From: Rickettsiales bacterium
GTDB lineage: Bacteria; Pseudomonadota; Alphaproteobacteria; Rickettsiales; 21-14-0-20-44-7
Assembly: GCA_023301015.1 (NCBI GenBank)
Contig: JALZVI010000343.1
Span: 1-13,057 of the forward strand
Direction of reading: 5' to 3'
Length of the DNA: 13,057 nucleotides
Positions 1 to 8,481 of the stretch are shown here, in pieces. The notes under the pieces are model-generated. The model did not search any database and was not told where the DNA came from. It worked only from the letters and a program-made list of their open reading frames with translations. Position numbers and translations under genes: made by a program. The first letter of the stretch is position 1. The number at the start of each line of letters is the position of its first letter.

Positions 1-1200
1 TGTTATTTCATCATATAGTGTGTCCATAAGAGCAAATGTGAAGCTACTTTCAGATTCCGAGTATTTTACACGTAAGAAAACAGGGTAACTTGCCGATATG
101 ATCCTCATGGTTCCTAGAACTGTGTTTAATTCGCTGGAATCTTCCGCAACTTCGAAGTGAGGTACACTCTTGAGTATAGATGGGTGGTCTAAATGAGCGC
201 TCAAGTCCCATGGTGCAGTCCACCATTTATGACCAACACTAGAGTCGTACACCCCCCCACTTGTTGAGTCCAGGTTAGATGACAGAGTTGTAGATACGCC
301 ATTTATAGTAAGATCACCAGTGAAGTCCGAGAATGCTGTACAGTATTCAGCATATTCAGGTCTGAACAATTTGACGTTGTTGGCATTGTACCCTTCGATG
401 GTCCCACTGAATGCAGAATATGCCCCCTTGTATATCTTATATGCTGCATTGGATGCATGCCCCAGTATTGCGTTCACGTATCCAGATGTGGATGTAGATG
501 CTATCAGTGAACCACGACCCGTTACATAGAATCCCCCTGCGTCTGTGGTACCACCTTCTGCCTTTGGGAATAGAGTTGATAGACCATTGGAACCACTTGG
601 ACGTCCTTGTATGAGACAATTGATATTTGCCCCGATACGGTTACCAAGTGTTACCAGTCTACCGAATATACCTTCGTTGTTACTACTAGTTGTTCTACCA
701 ACAGTCAGTGTACTTGTTGTGGCTGTAAATAAATCAGACCCTGTGAAATTATTTGCTGCCATTAGTGGTACATTGAATAGAGCATCTCCACCTGCGAGAG
801 TGTAATTGTGTCTAAATATTGACTGGTAGATACGAGCACCCCATATACCTGAGCTCCAGAAAGTTCCTGTTATGTTGTTTGATATGTATACACAATTTGT
901 AACATGACAATCAGTGTTACCAACGAATGCAGTTCCTGTGGATCCCACAAATTTCACACCATCAACAGAAGATGCGTTACTGACGTTGCTGAATAGACCA
1001 TCCTTGTGGTTAAGGATCTTGAACCCATTACCGAAAAATTGCCCTTCGAAATTTATGTAGTCAGTTGTGGCAAATGTTTCTTTGTATAGGTCTATATCGG
1101 CGGTCATGTAATATCTGTTAAATGGATTGAATGTTCCACTAAAGTTTGTAACATACATAGCCTCTAGATCTGCTACAGTTGATATGAGAATTGGGTCACT
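1..1200 (-). repeat. Repeat module 4 of the giant protein (incomplete at window edge)
   Basis: This covers residues about 1349 to at least 1748. It opens with DPILISTVADLEAMY and YYMTADIDLY, then NFEGQFFGNGFKILN and DGLFSNV. The cap KWWTAPWDLSAHLDHPSILK lies near 170-230, about 1383 bases from the cap of module 3. The post-cap beta-rich segment is cut by the window edge, so further modules may follow. Confidence 0.72.
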
Positions 1201-4200
1201 AGACACTACGCTGAAATCAGCATGTGTAGATGCCTGTACACCATTTAGAGCCTCCACCTGTGTACCAAGAGCGTCTCCGAAGTTGAATACTAAATTGTCG
1301 ATATCACTTGCAGATACTGTAGATCCATTCCATATCAGTGTTTTTGTGACTTCCAGTGGGAATGTGATCTCGGCGGATATACCAGTTGTTATAACCCTGT
1401 ATGTTCTAGAGTAGAATGTCAGCTCGAATGTACTGTCATCTACATAGTCTAGTCTTGGGAAAACAGGGTACAAACTGGGGTCCGCAAGTTCAATTGTATA
1501 TATACCAGATATATCCTCAAAGGTTGTAGAACTTTCTATGGGTGAGAAGTGAGGGGTACTCTTTAGGAACGAAGGGTATGATGTATCAAGTGTCCATGGT
1601 GACCACCATATAGTAGTGTTAAGTGAATAAACAGCTCCCCCACTACCATCCTCGTTCACAGTAAGTGCCTCCCCGTTGTATGTACCAGATAGGTCTTTGA
1701 ACGCAGTACCTATGTTGGCGTACAGGTATGCCCTGGATGTATTTGTTGTACCAGTATAACCTGTGAGGTTACCCTTGTTTGCAAAGTAACACTCGTTCAT
1801 CTGGTGTGGCCCTGATCCACTTGTACCATCGTAAAGACCACCCATATATGCCATATCAAAATCACCACATATGTAATGACCCGCACCGTGGGTGGATAAC
1901 AACCTACTGTACAAACCACCACCGAAACTCTGTGAAGATGTTGCAGTAGAGAAACGTCTACCTATGAAATTGGCAGCACATCCTCCCATAACATACGAAT
2001 TTTGTCCGGAGAATGGAGATGAATCTTCGTGTGTTAACGTAATACCAGATGTACATGCGAAGAACGAATTTGAAACACCGTGTGATGTTGCGTTTACCAT
2101 ACCATTGGTAAGCCTACTTGGTCCGGATATTAGACCGTAACATTCCGATATATCTGCGTATCCAAGAGAGATCGAGTGTGCAAGTACACTGACTGCTGTG
2201 AATTTACCAGTCGATATACAATTTTTAACTCTATGGTTACCATTTATAAATTGGAATGGGGATGCTGTACCATTCTCCCATACGATATTGGATACATCTG
2301 CCTTGTCTGCCAACATACTAAATGTAGAACCCTGTCTGTTTTGGATGTGGTATCCCTGGCCATCGAATATACCCTTGAAGTTGTAGAAAAGTGGAGTAGT
2401 GGGTAGCTCGTTTAGATCAACATCATTGGTAAGTATATACTTGTTTCTCACATTGTATACGTTGCTCCCAAAACAGTTTGAAAAATCAGCAGCATCTGAC
2501 AGTAGGATGTAATTCGGTATGTATTCCAGAGTATCTACTACATCCTTTCCTTGTATCCCGGACAGGGTAAAAGGTTCGAATGCTATACCACCAATTACGA
2601 ATGTTTTAGAGTCTACTGATGTGAGTTCTGACCCCCTGAAGTATATCTTCCTAGTTGCTTCCAGTTCGAATGGTAGTATGAACTGTACTACAACATTTCC
2701 ATCGATCTCAATGTCACCGTCTGCATTGGTTAAATCGACGTAGAAATTCAATCCTGTTTTATCAGCCCTGAATTCTAGGAATGCGGGTAGGTATGCCCAA
2801 GATGATGCGTACATCTGAACTGTACCCATAACGTCGTTTATTTCATTCTCATCTGGTATGGGTATTGCGTGAAGACACTTCTTGATGAATGCTGGGTAAT
2901 CCTGGTGACTAGAAAAGTCCCATGGTGTGCACCATATACTACTTATTTCAGAATATACGGCCCCGTTGCTACCTATTAAGTCAGAATCTATAAGTGTCTC
3001 GTCGTTGTACTGGAGATACTTTGTCGAGAAATCAGAGAATACAGTACATTGGTTATTACCTGTGAAGTTCGATATGTATCTGGCCTTTGGTACACCTGAA
3101 TTCGCTGCATATGCCTCCTTGAGGTTGCTACCTCCGCCAAATATAGCACCTAATGCACCAGTGTTGTTCCACATATTGTATTTACCTGCTGTATAGAAAC
3201 CACTTGAACTTGACCAGTTACCGGATACAACTCCGACAAGACCACCAGCTGTAAGAGTTGTGTTGTACATATTACCTCTTACGTTTGATGTGAGACCATG
3301 CATATGGTCTGTAAATTGACCTGCTGCTGTCCCAGTATAGTCGCTTCCACCATTTACGAATAAATCTGTTGCTGCTACGTGAAGTCTTTTACCGAATTCT
3401 ATCTCTCCTACCAATGCACCAGAACCATCAGATCCAGCAGTTATATTACTATACCCGCATGCTAGAACCGAACAATCTTCTGTGATAACATACTGAGAAA
3501 GGGATGCAGATAGGCATCCACCTCTTGATGTAAGTCTTCCTCTGAAGTGGATATTCTTGAGCATACAGTAGTAATTACCATCGAACACACCTGTATTGGT
3601 AGTTACGAAGTTTCTGAAAGTTACATTCTTGTAAGTAAAACCTCCGAATGTTGCATCTGCAACTGCAGGAAATACCACATTCATGTCAAGTATATCATAA
3701 CCTCTTCCATCCCACAATCCCTTGAACTGGGTTATTCTGTATGTATTTGCCAATTGAGTGTCAGGGAATTGTATATCGGCTGTCATGTGGTATACATTTG
3801 CTTCGTGGAATGCCCCAGTATAGTTCAAGTATAAAAGTGCACTATAATCTGCATAGTCATTGATCAGAATATCACCGTGAAATATAGAGAAGTCTGTTAT
3901 TGTTGACGCGGCAGTACCCATAGTAGTGGTTGTAGGTTCTGTTAGTGTATCAAATACTGTGGAAGAAGTTGTCACACCGGCATAATATGTGTCTGTTTCG
4001 AGTAACATGGTCTCGTCACATACAAACGACGAAGAACCCCTAGGAGTAAATTTCACAGATACTTGAGATGTGATGTCAGTGTATGATTTGTCATATACGG
4101 TCAATCTTACATTTGGATCTTCGTATGAGAATTTAACGAACATTGGGTATTGACAGAAATCGGTTGTGTGAACCTGGAGTGTACCCATCATGTCTTCAAC

Positions 4201-5244
4201 AGCTTCGAATGTTTCAATTACTGCGAAGTGATTACATTCTTTAAGCATAGATGGTCCAGACGACTCGACCCATATACTGGAATCATCACCCATGTGACCA
4301 TTATTAACAACAATGTCAGAATCAAGTGGGATAGAGTTATATGTGGGTACTTGCTCACTGTATATGGTACATCCTCCAATAGATGCGCCATATTGGTAAT
4401 TTGATGATGTATCTATTGCATTTTGAGTAATAAGATCACCATCCCCATAGTAGAAAAATTCAGTGGGGCTACCAGATGTTGTACCGAACAATCTCCCTGT
4501 ACTATTGGCGGACCTAGATAGAATTGTACCGCTTCCTGTGGCATACCCACCCTCTGTATCATACAGGTCCTTACTAGTAGTAGTCCCCAAAAGGAGACCG
4601 ATTTGCTTAGTGCTGGAAATGTACCCATTGAAATTCACAGCATTTACCCCTGACCATCTACCATTAGGAGAAATTAGACCCACTTGACCTGTAGAGTAAA
4701 TATACACGTCGCTAGTCCCTGCTACGAATGATTTGGTAATATTGTAGTTGTTACCTGTACCAGACAAAGCTCCTATATTACTTCCTGTGATACGAGTAGA
4801 GCCGGACATGAGCACGGTATTGTTTTCGAATGTTACAGTGTTAACACTAGTGTTTCCTACTAGACACGATACTGTTGTCTTGAAAACACCACATGCTACA
4901 CAGTTAGTCAAAGATGCAGTTCCGCTCATAGCATTTACGCATGGTGAATTCGAATTGTTATAGAATACGACGTTTGTAACCGAACATCCAGTTGTGATTG
5001 TATTGAACAATCTACCATTTGAATTCATTAGCTTGAAATTTCCACCGTCGAAGTTGCCTCTCCAGTTCGAAGAAAGGGTAGTTGAAGATCCCTCGAAATC
5101 AATGTCAGCTGTCATTAAGAAATTGTTTGCATTGTAAAAAGAAGATGCGGAAGAGATTGCTGTCCAGTCCGCAACATCTCCCACTGTGATAGTGTCGGTA
5201 ATTTCTACCGTAAAATCGGTGACATCTTTAGCAGCTGTTGTCAT
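1..5244 (-). CDS. Giant tandem-repeat GLUG-like beta-helix protein (3' end outside window)
   Basis: I read every minus-strand codon in this frame from the ATG at 5244 to base 1 and found no stop, so at least 1748 residues are encoded and the C-terminus lies outside the window. The start is firm: an in-frame stop lies at 5275-5277 and no other ATG intervenes. The protein is rich in Ser, Thr, Asn and Gly and has no obvious signal peptide. It consists of four diverged modules starting near residues 1, 458, 908 and 1349. Each opens with a pattern like ILI-x-D-x-AD followed by YxMTADIDL, then a GLUG-type FxGxFDGxGYxIxN...GLF segment, then Asn/Gly-rich beta-helix-like sequence, and ends in a Trp-rich cap (IWWxPWDLS...YPSFLKSxPHF) with a short beta-rich domain. 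GLUG repeats are known from bacterial surface proteins. A virion fibre, adhesin or surface protein is inferred; no catalytic motif was seen. Confidence 0.85.
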   Translation of the reverse strand, partial: MTTAAKDVTDFTVEITDTITVGDVADWTAISSASSFYNANNFLMTADIDFEGSSTTLSSNWRGNFDGGNFKLMNSNGRLFNTITTGCSVTNVVFYNNSNSPCVNAMSGTASLTNCVACGVFKTTVSCLVGNTSVNTVTFENNTVLMSGSTRITGSNIGALSGTGNNYNITKSFVAGTSDVYIYSTGQVGLISPNGRWSGVNAVNFNGYISSTKQIGLLLGTTTSKDLYDTEGGYATGSGTILSRSANSTGRLFGTTSGSPTEFFYYGDGDLITQNAIDTSSNYQYGASIGGCTIYSEQVPTYNSIPLDSDIVVNNGHMGDDSSIWVESSGPSMLKECNHFAVIETFEAVEDMMGTLQVHTTDFCQYPMFVKFSYEDPNVRLTVYDKSYTDITSQVSVKFTPRGSSSFVCDETMLLETDTYYAGVTTSSTVFDTLTEPTTTTMGTAASTITDFSIFHGDILINDYADYSALLYLNYTGAFHEANVYHMTADIQFPDTQLANTYRITQFKGLWDGRGYDILDMNVVFPAVADATFGGFTYKNVTFRNFVTTNTGVFDGNYYCMLKNIHFRGRLTSRGGCLSASLSQYVITEDCSVLACGYSNITAGSDGSGALVGEIEFGKRLHVAATDLFVNGGSDYTGTAAGQFTDHMHGLTSNVRGNMYNTTLTAGGLVGVVSGNWSSSSGFYTAGKYNMWNNTGALGAIFGGGSNLKEAYAANSGVPKARYISNFTGNNQCTVFSDFSTKYLQYNDETLIDSDLIGSNGAVYSEISSIWCTPWDFSSHQDYPAFIKKCLHAIPIPDENEINDVMGTVQMYASSWAYLPAFLEFRADKTGLNFYVDLTNADGDIEIDGNVVVQFILPFELEATRKIYFRGSELTSVDSKTFVIGGIAFEPFTLSGIQGKDVVDTLEYIPNYILLSDAADFSNCFGSNVYNVRNKYILTNDVDLNELPTTPLFYNFKGIFDGQGYHIQNRQGSTFSMLADKADVSNIVWENGTASPFQFINGNHRVKNCISTGKFTAVSVLAHSISLGYADISECYGLISGPSRLTNGMVNATSHGVSNSFFACTSGITLTHEDSSPFSGQNSYVMGGCAANFIGRRFSTATSSQSFGGGLYSRLLSTHGAGHYICGDFDMAYMGGLYDGTSGSGPHQMNECYFANKGNLTGYTGTTNTSRAYLYANIGTAFKDLSGTYNGEALTVNEDGSGGAVYSLNTTIWWSPWTLDTSYPSFLKSTPHFSPIESSTTFEDISGIYTIELADPSLYPVFPRLDYVDDSTFELTFYSRTYRVITTGISAEITFPLEVTKTLIWNGSTVSASDIDNLVFNFGDALGTQVEALNGVQASTHADFSVVSSDPILISTVADLEAMYVTNFSGTFNPFNRYYMTADIDLYKETFATTDYINFEGQFFGNGFKILNHKDGLFSNVSNASSVDGVKFVGSTGTAFVGNTDCHVTNCVYISNNITGTFWSSGIWGARIYQSIFRHNYTLAGGDALFNVPLMAANNFTGSDLFTATTSTLTVGRTTSSNNEGIFGRLVTLGNRIGANINCLIQGRPSGSNGLSTLFPKAEGGTTDAGGFYVTGRGSLIASTSTSGYVNAILGHASNAAYKIYKGAYSAFSGTIEGYNANNVKLFRPEYAEYCTAFSDFTGDLTINGVSTTLSSNLDSTSGGVYDSSVGHKWWTAPWDLSAHLDHPSILKSVPHFEVAEDSSELNTVLGTMRIISASYPVFLRVKYSESESSFTFALMDTLYDEIT
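1201..2523 (-). repeat. Repeat module 3 of the giant protein
   Basis: This covers residues about 908 to 1348. It opens with YIPNYILLSDAADF and KYILTNDVDL, then NFKGIFDGQGYHIQN, the clearest GLUG-like match in the protein. The cap TTIWWSPWTLDTSYPSFLKS lies near 1555-1615, about 1326 bases from the cap of module 2. Confidence 0.75.
2524..3873 (-). repeat. Repeat module 2 of the giant protein
   Basis: This covers residues about 458 to 907. It opens with DILINDYADYSALL and VYHMTADIQF, then QFKGLWDGRGYDI. The cap SSIWCTPWDFSSHQDYPAFI lies around 2880-2945, about 1338 bases from the cap of module 1. A beta-rich segment (MGTVQMY...LPAFLEF) follows the cap, as in the other modules. Confidence 0.75.
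3874..5244 (-). repeat. Repeat module 1 of the giant protein
   Basis: This covers residues 1 to about 457. It opens with ITVGDVADW and FLMTADIDFEG, followed by the GLUG-like NWRGNFDGGNFKLMN. The cap SSIWVESSGPSMLKECNHF lies near 4225-4280. This cap is the most diverged of the four, having lost the second Trp and the PW pair. Similarity to the other modules is at protein level only; the DNA is strongly diverged. Confidence 0.75.
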
Positions 5245-5297
5245 GCTATTTATACATGTAAGAGATATTAAATTTCATATTTATTTGCTTTTTTAAA
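5245..5297 (-). promoter_or_regulatory. Upstream region of the giant gene with a TATAAATA box at the ATG
   Basis: This 53-base A/T-rich gap lies between the monooxygenase stop and the giant gene's ATG. On the minus strand it contains TGTATAAATA (plus 5247-5256), which ends two bases before the start codon. The same ten bases precede the monooxygenase gene. If this is the promoter, the leader is very short or the start site lies upstream of the box. Promoter function is inferred. Confidence 0.4.
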
Positions 5298-6371
5298 TCA
5301 ATCCTGATTGAACTTGAAAATCTCCGAGTATGGGATACCAGGATTTGCTATTTTACGGCTATCATACTTTGTAATATCTTTTGAAATTTCTACTATTGCA
5401 TGAGAATCGATGACTCTCTTTTCATTATAATTTTTACATATAGAATATGGATGGTAATGTTTATCACATACTTCTCCCAATACCTTACAGTCTTCGATGG
5501 CTGCATTTATAGCTTCTCCAGATTGTAGTGGCAGTGAATGGGCCGAATCTCCCAGTAATACGACTGATTCAATAGCAACATGGGAACTACTTACGATTTT
5601 TTGTGATCTCTCCGTCCCCATTTTTTCATTTAAAATTCCCGTATACGATGGGTCAAAAACACCATCTCCTACACACATTACACATGAAATTTTACCATCT
5701 TTTTGGGGGTGACCTATAATTTCATCATAATTATTGTTCCATATATGCACGGAATTTCCCCATGATGGATCATAACCATACATGTCAGTTATATCAAGTT
5801 CCATCGTCTTAACGGTCTTGTCATGTACTTGTTTTGTTGTACTCATTTCTGACTTGAACCTATCTAACATGTGTTTTCTTACCAGAGAATTAATACCATC
5901 TGCCCCAATTAGTAGATCATATGTTTCACCTGCACCATGTGACATGTGGATAGTTTTTTCATCTATGTCTAGATGAATAAGTTCCGAGTTCATGCTATTT
6001 ATATCCAACTCATTTATACGTTTATTCATTGATTTAAGTAAATCACTTCTGCTTATAGATGCATAATTTGACGTATATGTGATAAAGTTGTTATCATGCG
6101 AGTAATGATTTATCCTCTTGTTGGTATATTTAGAATCTGTTTTGTATTCTATACCATTGTTATCCAGTATATCAGTTGCTCGTTCTGATAAAAGATAATT
6201 AAAGGAGTCATTTATTTCACGTGTTTCTCTTTTACCGTATATAGAGACATTATGCCCTTTACCTGCCAGCACTATGGATGCAAGCTTTCCAGTTGGACCA
6301 GATCCCACAATGCAAATATTGAGTGACAAAACTCCTGGTAGGAATTTCAGAATATAGAGTAATTTGATCAT
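5298..6371 (-). CDS. FAD-dependent aromatic monooxygenase, kynurenine 3-monooxygenase-like, short form
   Basis: This 357-residue flavoprotein belongs to the class A (PHBH-fold) monooxygenases, which hydroxylate aromatic rings using NAD(P)H, O2 and FAD. Visible motifs are the Rossmann loop GSGPTG (23-28), the DG motif LIGADGINSLVR (154-165) and the GD motif LLGDSAHSLPLQSGEAINAA (272-291). It resembles kynurenine 3-monooxygenase: SFNYLLSERATDIL (56-69), ISRSDLL (106-112), KTMELDI (188-194) with VHIW (208-211), and IEDC (292-295). Aligned from memory, R86 and Y99 fall where human KMO has its substrate-binding R85 and Y99. Family members are about 480 residues; this one lacks the C-terminal part that completes the pocket and anchors to membrane. 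Instead, 16 hydrophobic residues precede the first beta strand, a possible signal anchor. The gene starts 16 bases after the kinase stop. The family is secure; the exact substrate is not. Confidence 0.8.
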   Translation of the reverse strand: MIKLLYILKFLPGVLSLNICIVGSGPTGKLASIVLAGKGHNVSIYGKRETREINDSFNYLLSERATDILDNNGIEYKTDSKYTNKRINHYSHDNNFITYTSNYASISRSDLLKSMNKRINELDINSMNSELIHLDIDEKTIHMSHGAGETYDLLIGADGINSLVRKHMLDRFKSEMSTTKQVHDKTVKTMELDITDMYGYDPSWGNSVHIWNNNYDEIIGHPQKDGKISCVMCVGDGVFDPSYTGILNEKMGTERSQKIVSSSHVAIESVVLLGDSAHSLPLQSGEAINAAIEDCKVLGEVCDKHYHPYSICKNYNEKRVIDSHAIVEISKDITKYDSRKIANPGIPYSEIFKFNQD

Positions 6372-6384
6372 TTTTTAATTTGTG

Positions 6385-6394
6385 TATTTATACA
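6385..6394 (-). promoter_or_regulatory. TGTATAAATA box before the monooxygenase gene
   Basis: On the minus strand TGTATAAATA overlaps the kinase stop codon and lies about 14 bases before the monooxygenase ATG. The identical ten bases stand before the giant gene. It could be a promoter that lets the monooxygenase be transcribed separately despite its tight spacing. A/T richness makes chance matches likely, so confidence is low. Confidence 0.35.
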
Positions 6395-8481
6395 GCAGTA
6401 GTACTACCCAAAACTTGTTTGATTTTATTTTTCAGTATACTTTTTATTTTTGATATAATTATTTTCTCATTTACTGGTTTACCTATGAATTGTGTATTAT
6501 CTATACTTAGACACTTTGTTGTCATGTTAGGGTCTGTTGTAGCAGATACGAATACAATTGGTGTATTTATATTTCTACCACTTTTACGTATAACCTTTGA
6601 TGCTTCAATACCATCCATAATAGGCATAAACACATCCATGAGAATTAAAGAATATTTAACATCAGAACACAATGTTACGGCCTCCTTTCCATCTTCGCAT
6701 AATATAGATGATATTCCATTTTTCTTCAATATTTTCTCAAGTACCATCCTATTTACTAAATTATCGTCCACTATAAGCGCATTACCGCTTAATTCAAAGT
6801 CATTTCCATGTATACTATCTCCATCCAAGTCATATTCTGTCTTTTCATGATACTTGATAGTGTCATTGGTATTTAATTTCATATTGAATGATATAGAAAA
6901 TGTTGTTCCCGTTCCTACTGTACTTTTACATGATATAATACCACCCATGAGTTTAATTAATTTATCACATATTACCAATCCTAGTCCAGATCCACCATAA
7001 TCCTTGTATGTCTGTTTTAGCTGATGTACCTTTACAAATGGTTTGAACATTATCTTCGTGTAAGATTCTGGTATACCAATGCCAGTATCTTTAACTTCTA
7101 TATTTATTAAGTAAGTTTCGGGAGTGGTCTTATATGATTTTACTGTTATAGAAATACTACCAGTTTCTGTAAATTTGATAGAATTCGATACAATGTTTGA
7201 AATAATATGTTTGACTTTCCCGTGATCACCTAACATAGCATTCATAGGTGTTGAATTTTCTACTAATAAGTTTATAGGTACTGTTTGTTTAGTAACTATA
7301 ACAGACATAACAGAATCATGAATTGTAGAAATTATATCTGATTCTGTGATTTCAATTTTTACATTTTCATCTTGCAATAGTGATACGTATAGAAGATTGT
7401 TAATCATTGAGACAAGAGATGAGCTACATTTCTTCATAACATCAACATAATCGGAAAAAACTATACTATCGCATTGATCCTTGAGTATATCAATTAGACA
7501 TGTTATCCCATTTAGAGGGGTTTTTATTTCATGTGATATACATGAGATAAACCTGGAATGCATGGTCTTGGAATCCTTTGAATTGATATTAAATACTATA
7601 AAAACTATCAGGAATGAAAGTGTAACAGATATCAAAGTCCCTAGAATTACTATCAAAATACTGATTTTTTCAGATTCCAGTGGTGAAAAACATATTGACA
7701 ATATTGATCCAGTAGCAACATTAACTATCTTACATTCATTCTGTTGGTATTCTGCACCATAAAATAAATGAAAATTAACACCATTATCATTTGATATTGA
7801 TAACGATTTTACAGCATCTTCTGTCCCTACAGGTATTAAAATTTCTGGTCTTACACCACTTACGATTATAGCAGTATCATCCCTAAGTGGCTCTAATACC
7901 AATAGCCCGAGTTCACCAGTATCTATAAACAGTACAGGGTTAGAAATATGAGTGGTAGAATTCAAAGTAGATAACTCAATGGTGTTCTGTAGATCCAGAG
8001 CGTACAAATCAAGTCCTACAATACTCCCTGGGAAGTCGTTTGGAAAGTATTCATACTTTATGGGCCAGTAGAATTCTGAATCATCATCATATGGTAATTT
8101 TGTTAAGTTAGGGTGAAGAATAGAAATACTCCTGTTGTAAATTCCACTGGTGTTGGTTTCGAATGACAATCTGTCATCTCTATATACTTTCTCGCTATAC
8201 ACAGTTATTTCTATTTCCTTTCTTTTTGACGAAATATCACTAATTTCAGAAAATTGGTCTTTATTCAAATCAAATGTATCCATTGTATACGCCATCTCTG
8301 ATGTATGCAACAATAAATCAAATGTCTCCATCGTATGTCGAGCTATACGCTCACTCTCCAGATCATATGAAATGATTGAAGATCTTGCACGTGCATTCTT
8401 TATCGTAGACGAAATTGAATATGAAGCAGAAAAACCAATTATTATCAATACAACACAAACCACCCATAAAGCGTATTTCAT
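6388..8481 (-). CDS. CHASE-domain hybrid sensor histidine kinase with receiver domain
   Basis: This 697-residue membrane receptor kinase is complete. It has a TM helix (about 4-24), an extracytoplasmic loop (about 25-271) with a CHASE-type segment (YWPIKYEYFPNDF...IVGLDLY, 138-160, then SNPVLF, 180-185), and a second TM helix (about 272-298). Four N-glycosylation sequons (N110, N116, N125, N174) lie in the loop. The cytoplasmic part has the H-box SHEIKTP with phospho-acceptor H317, the N-box ISNIVSNSIKFT (427-438), G1 DTGIGIPE (465-472), an F-box near 479-482 and G2 GGSGLGL (496-502). The receiver has D572/D573, phospho-acceptor D616 in LMDVFMPIMDG, S646 and K668. All catalytic residues are present. 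CHASE domains bind small ligands such as cytokinins in plant receptors; the ligand here is unknown. No HPt or output regulator is in the window, so signal would have to pass to a host or distant viral partner. Confidence 0.93.
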   Translation of the reverse strand: MKYALWVVCVVLIIIGFSASYSISSTIKNARARSSIISYDLESERIARHTMETFDLLLHTSEMAYTMDTFDLNKDQFSEISDISSKRKEIEITVYSEKVYRDDRLSFETNTSGIYNRSISILHPNLTKLPYDDDSEFYWPIKYEYFPNDFPGSIVGLDLYALDLQNTIELSTLNSTTHISNPVLFIDTGELGLLVLEPLRDDTAIIVSGVRPEILIPVGTEDAVKSLSISNDNGVNFHLFYGAEYQQNECKIVNVATGSILSICFSPLESEKISILIVILGTLISVTLSFLIVFIVFNINSKDSKTMHSRFISCISHEIKTPLNGITCLIDILKDQCDSIVFSDYVDVMKKCSSSLVSMINNLLYVSLLQDENVKIEITESDIISTIHDSVMSVIVTKQTVPINLLVENSTPMNAMLGDHGKVKHIISNIVSNSIKFTETGSISITVKSYKTTPETYLINIEVKDTGIGIPESYTKIMFKPFVKVHQLKQTYKDYGGSGLGLVICDKLIKLMGGIISCKSTVGTGTTFSISFNMKLNTNDTIKYHEKTEYDLDGDSIHGNDFELSGNALIVDDNLVNRMVLEKILKKNGISSILCEDGKEAVTLCSDVKYSLILMDVFMPIMDGIEASKVIRKSGRNINTPIVFVSATTDPNMTTKCLSIDNTQFIGKPVNEKIIISKIKSILKNKIKQVLGSTTAV

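Noticed and set aside
320..4963. Many short plus- and minus-strand frames of 60-95 codons inside the first 5 kb
   Set aside because: All overlap the uninterrupted minus-strand giant gene, which has consistent repeat structure. None has its own motif or start signal.
6380..6850. 156-codon plus-strand frame opposite the kinase receiver domain
   Set aside because: The minus strand encodes an intact receiver with all key residues; this frame is an antisense shadow without motifs.
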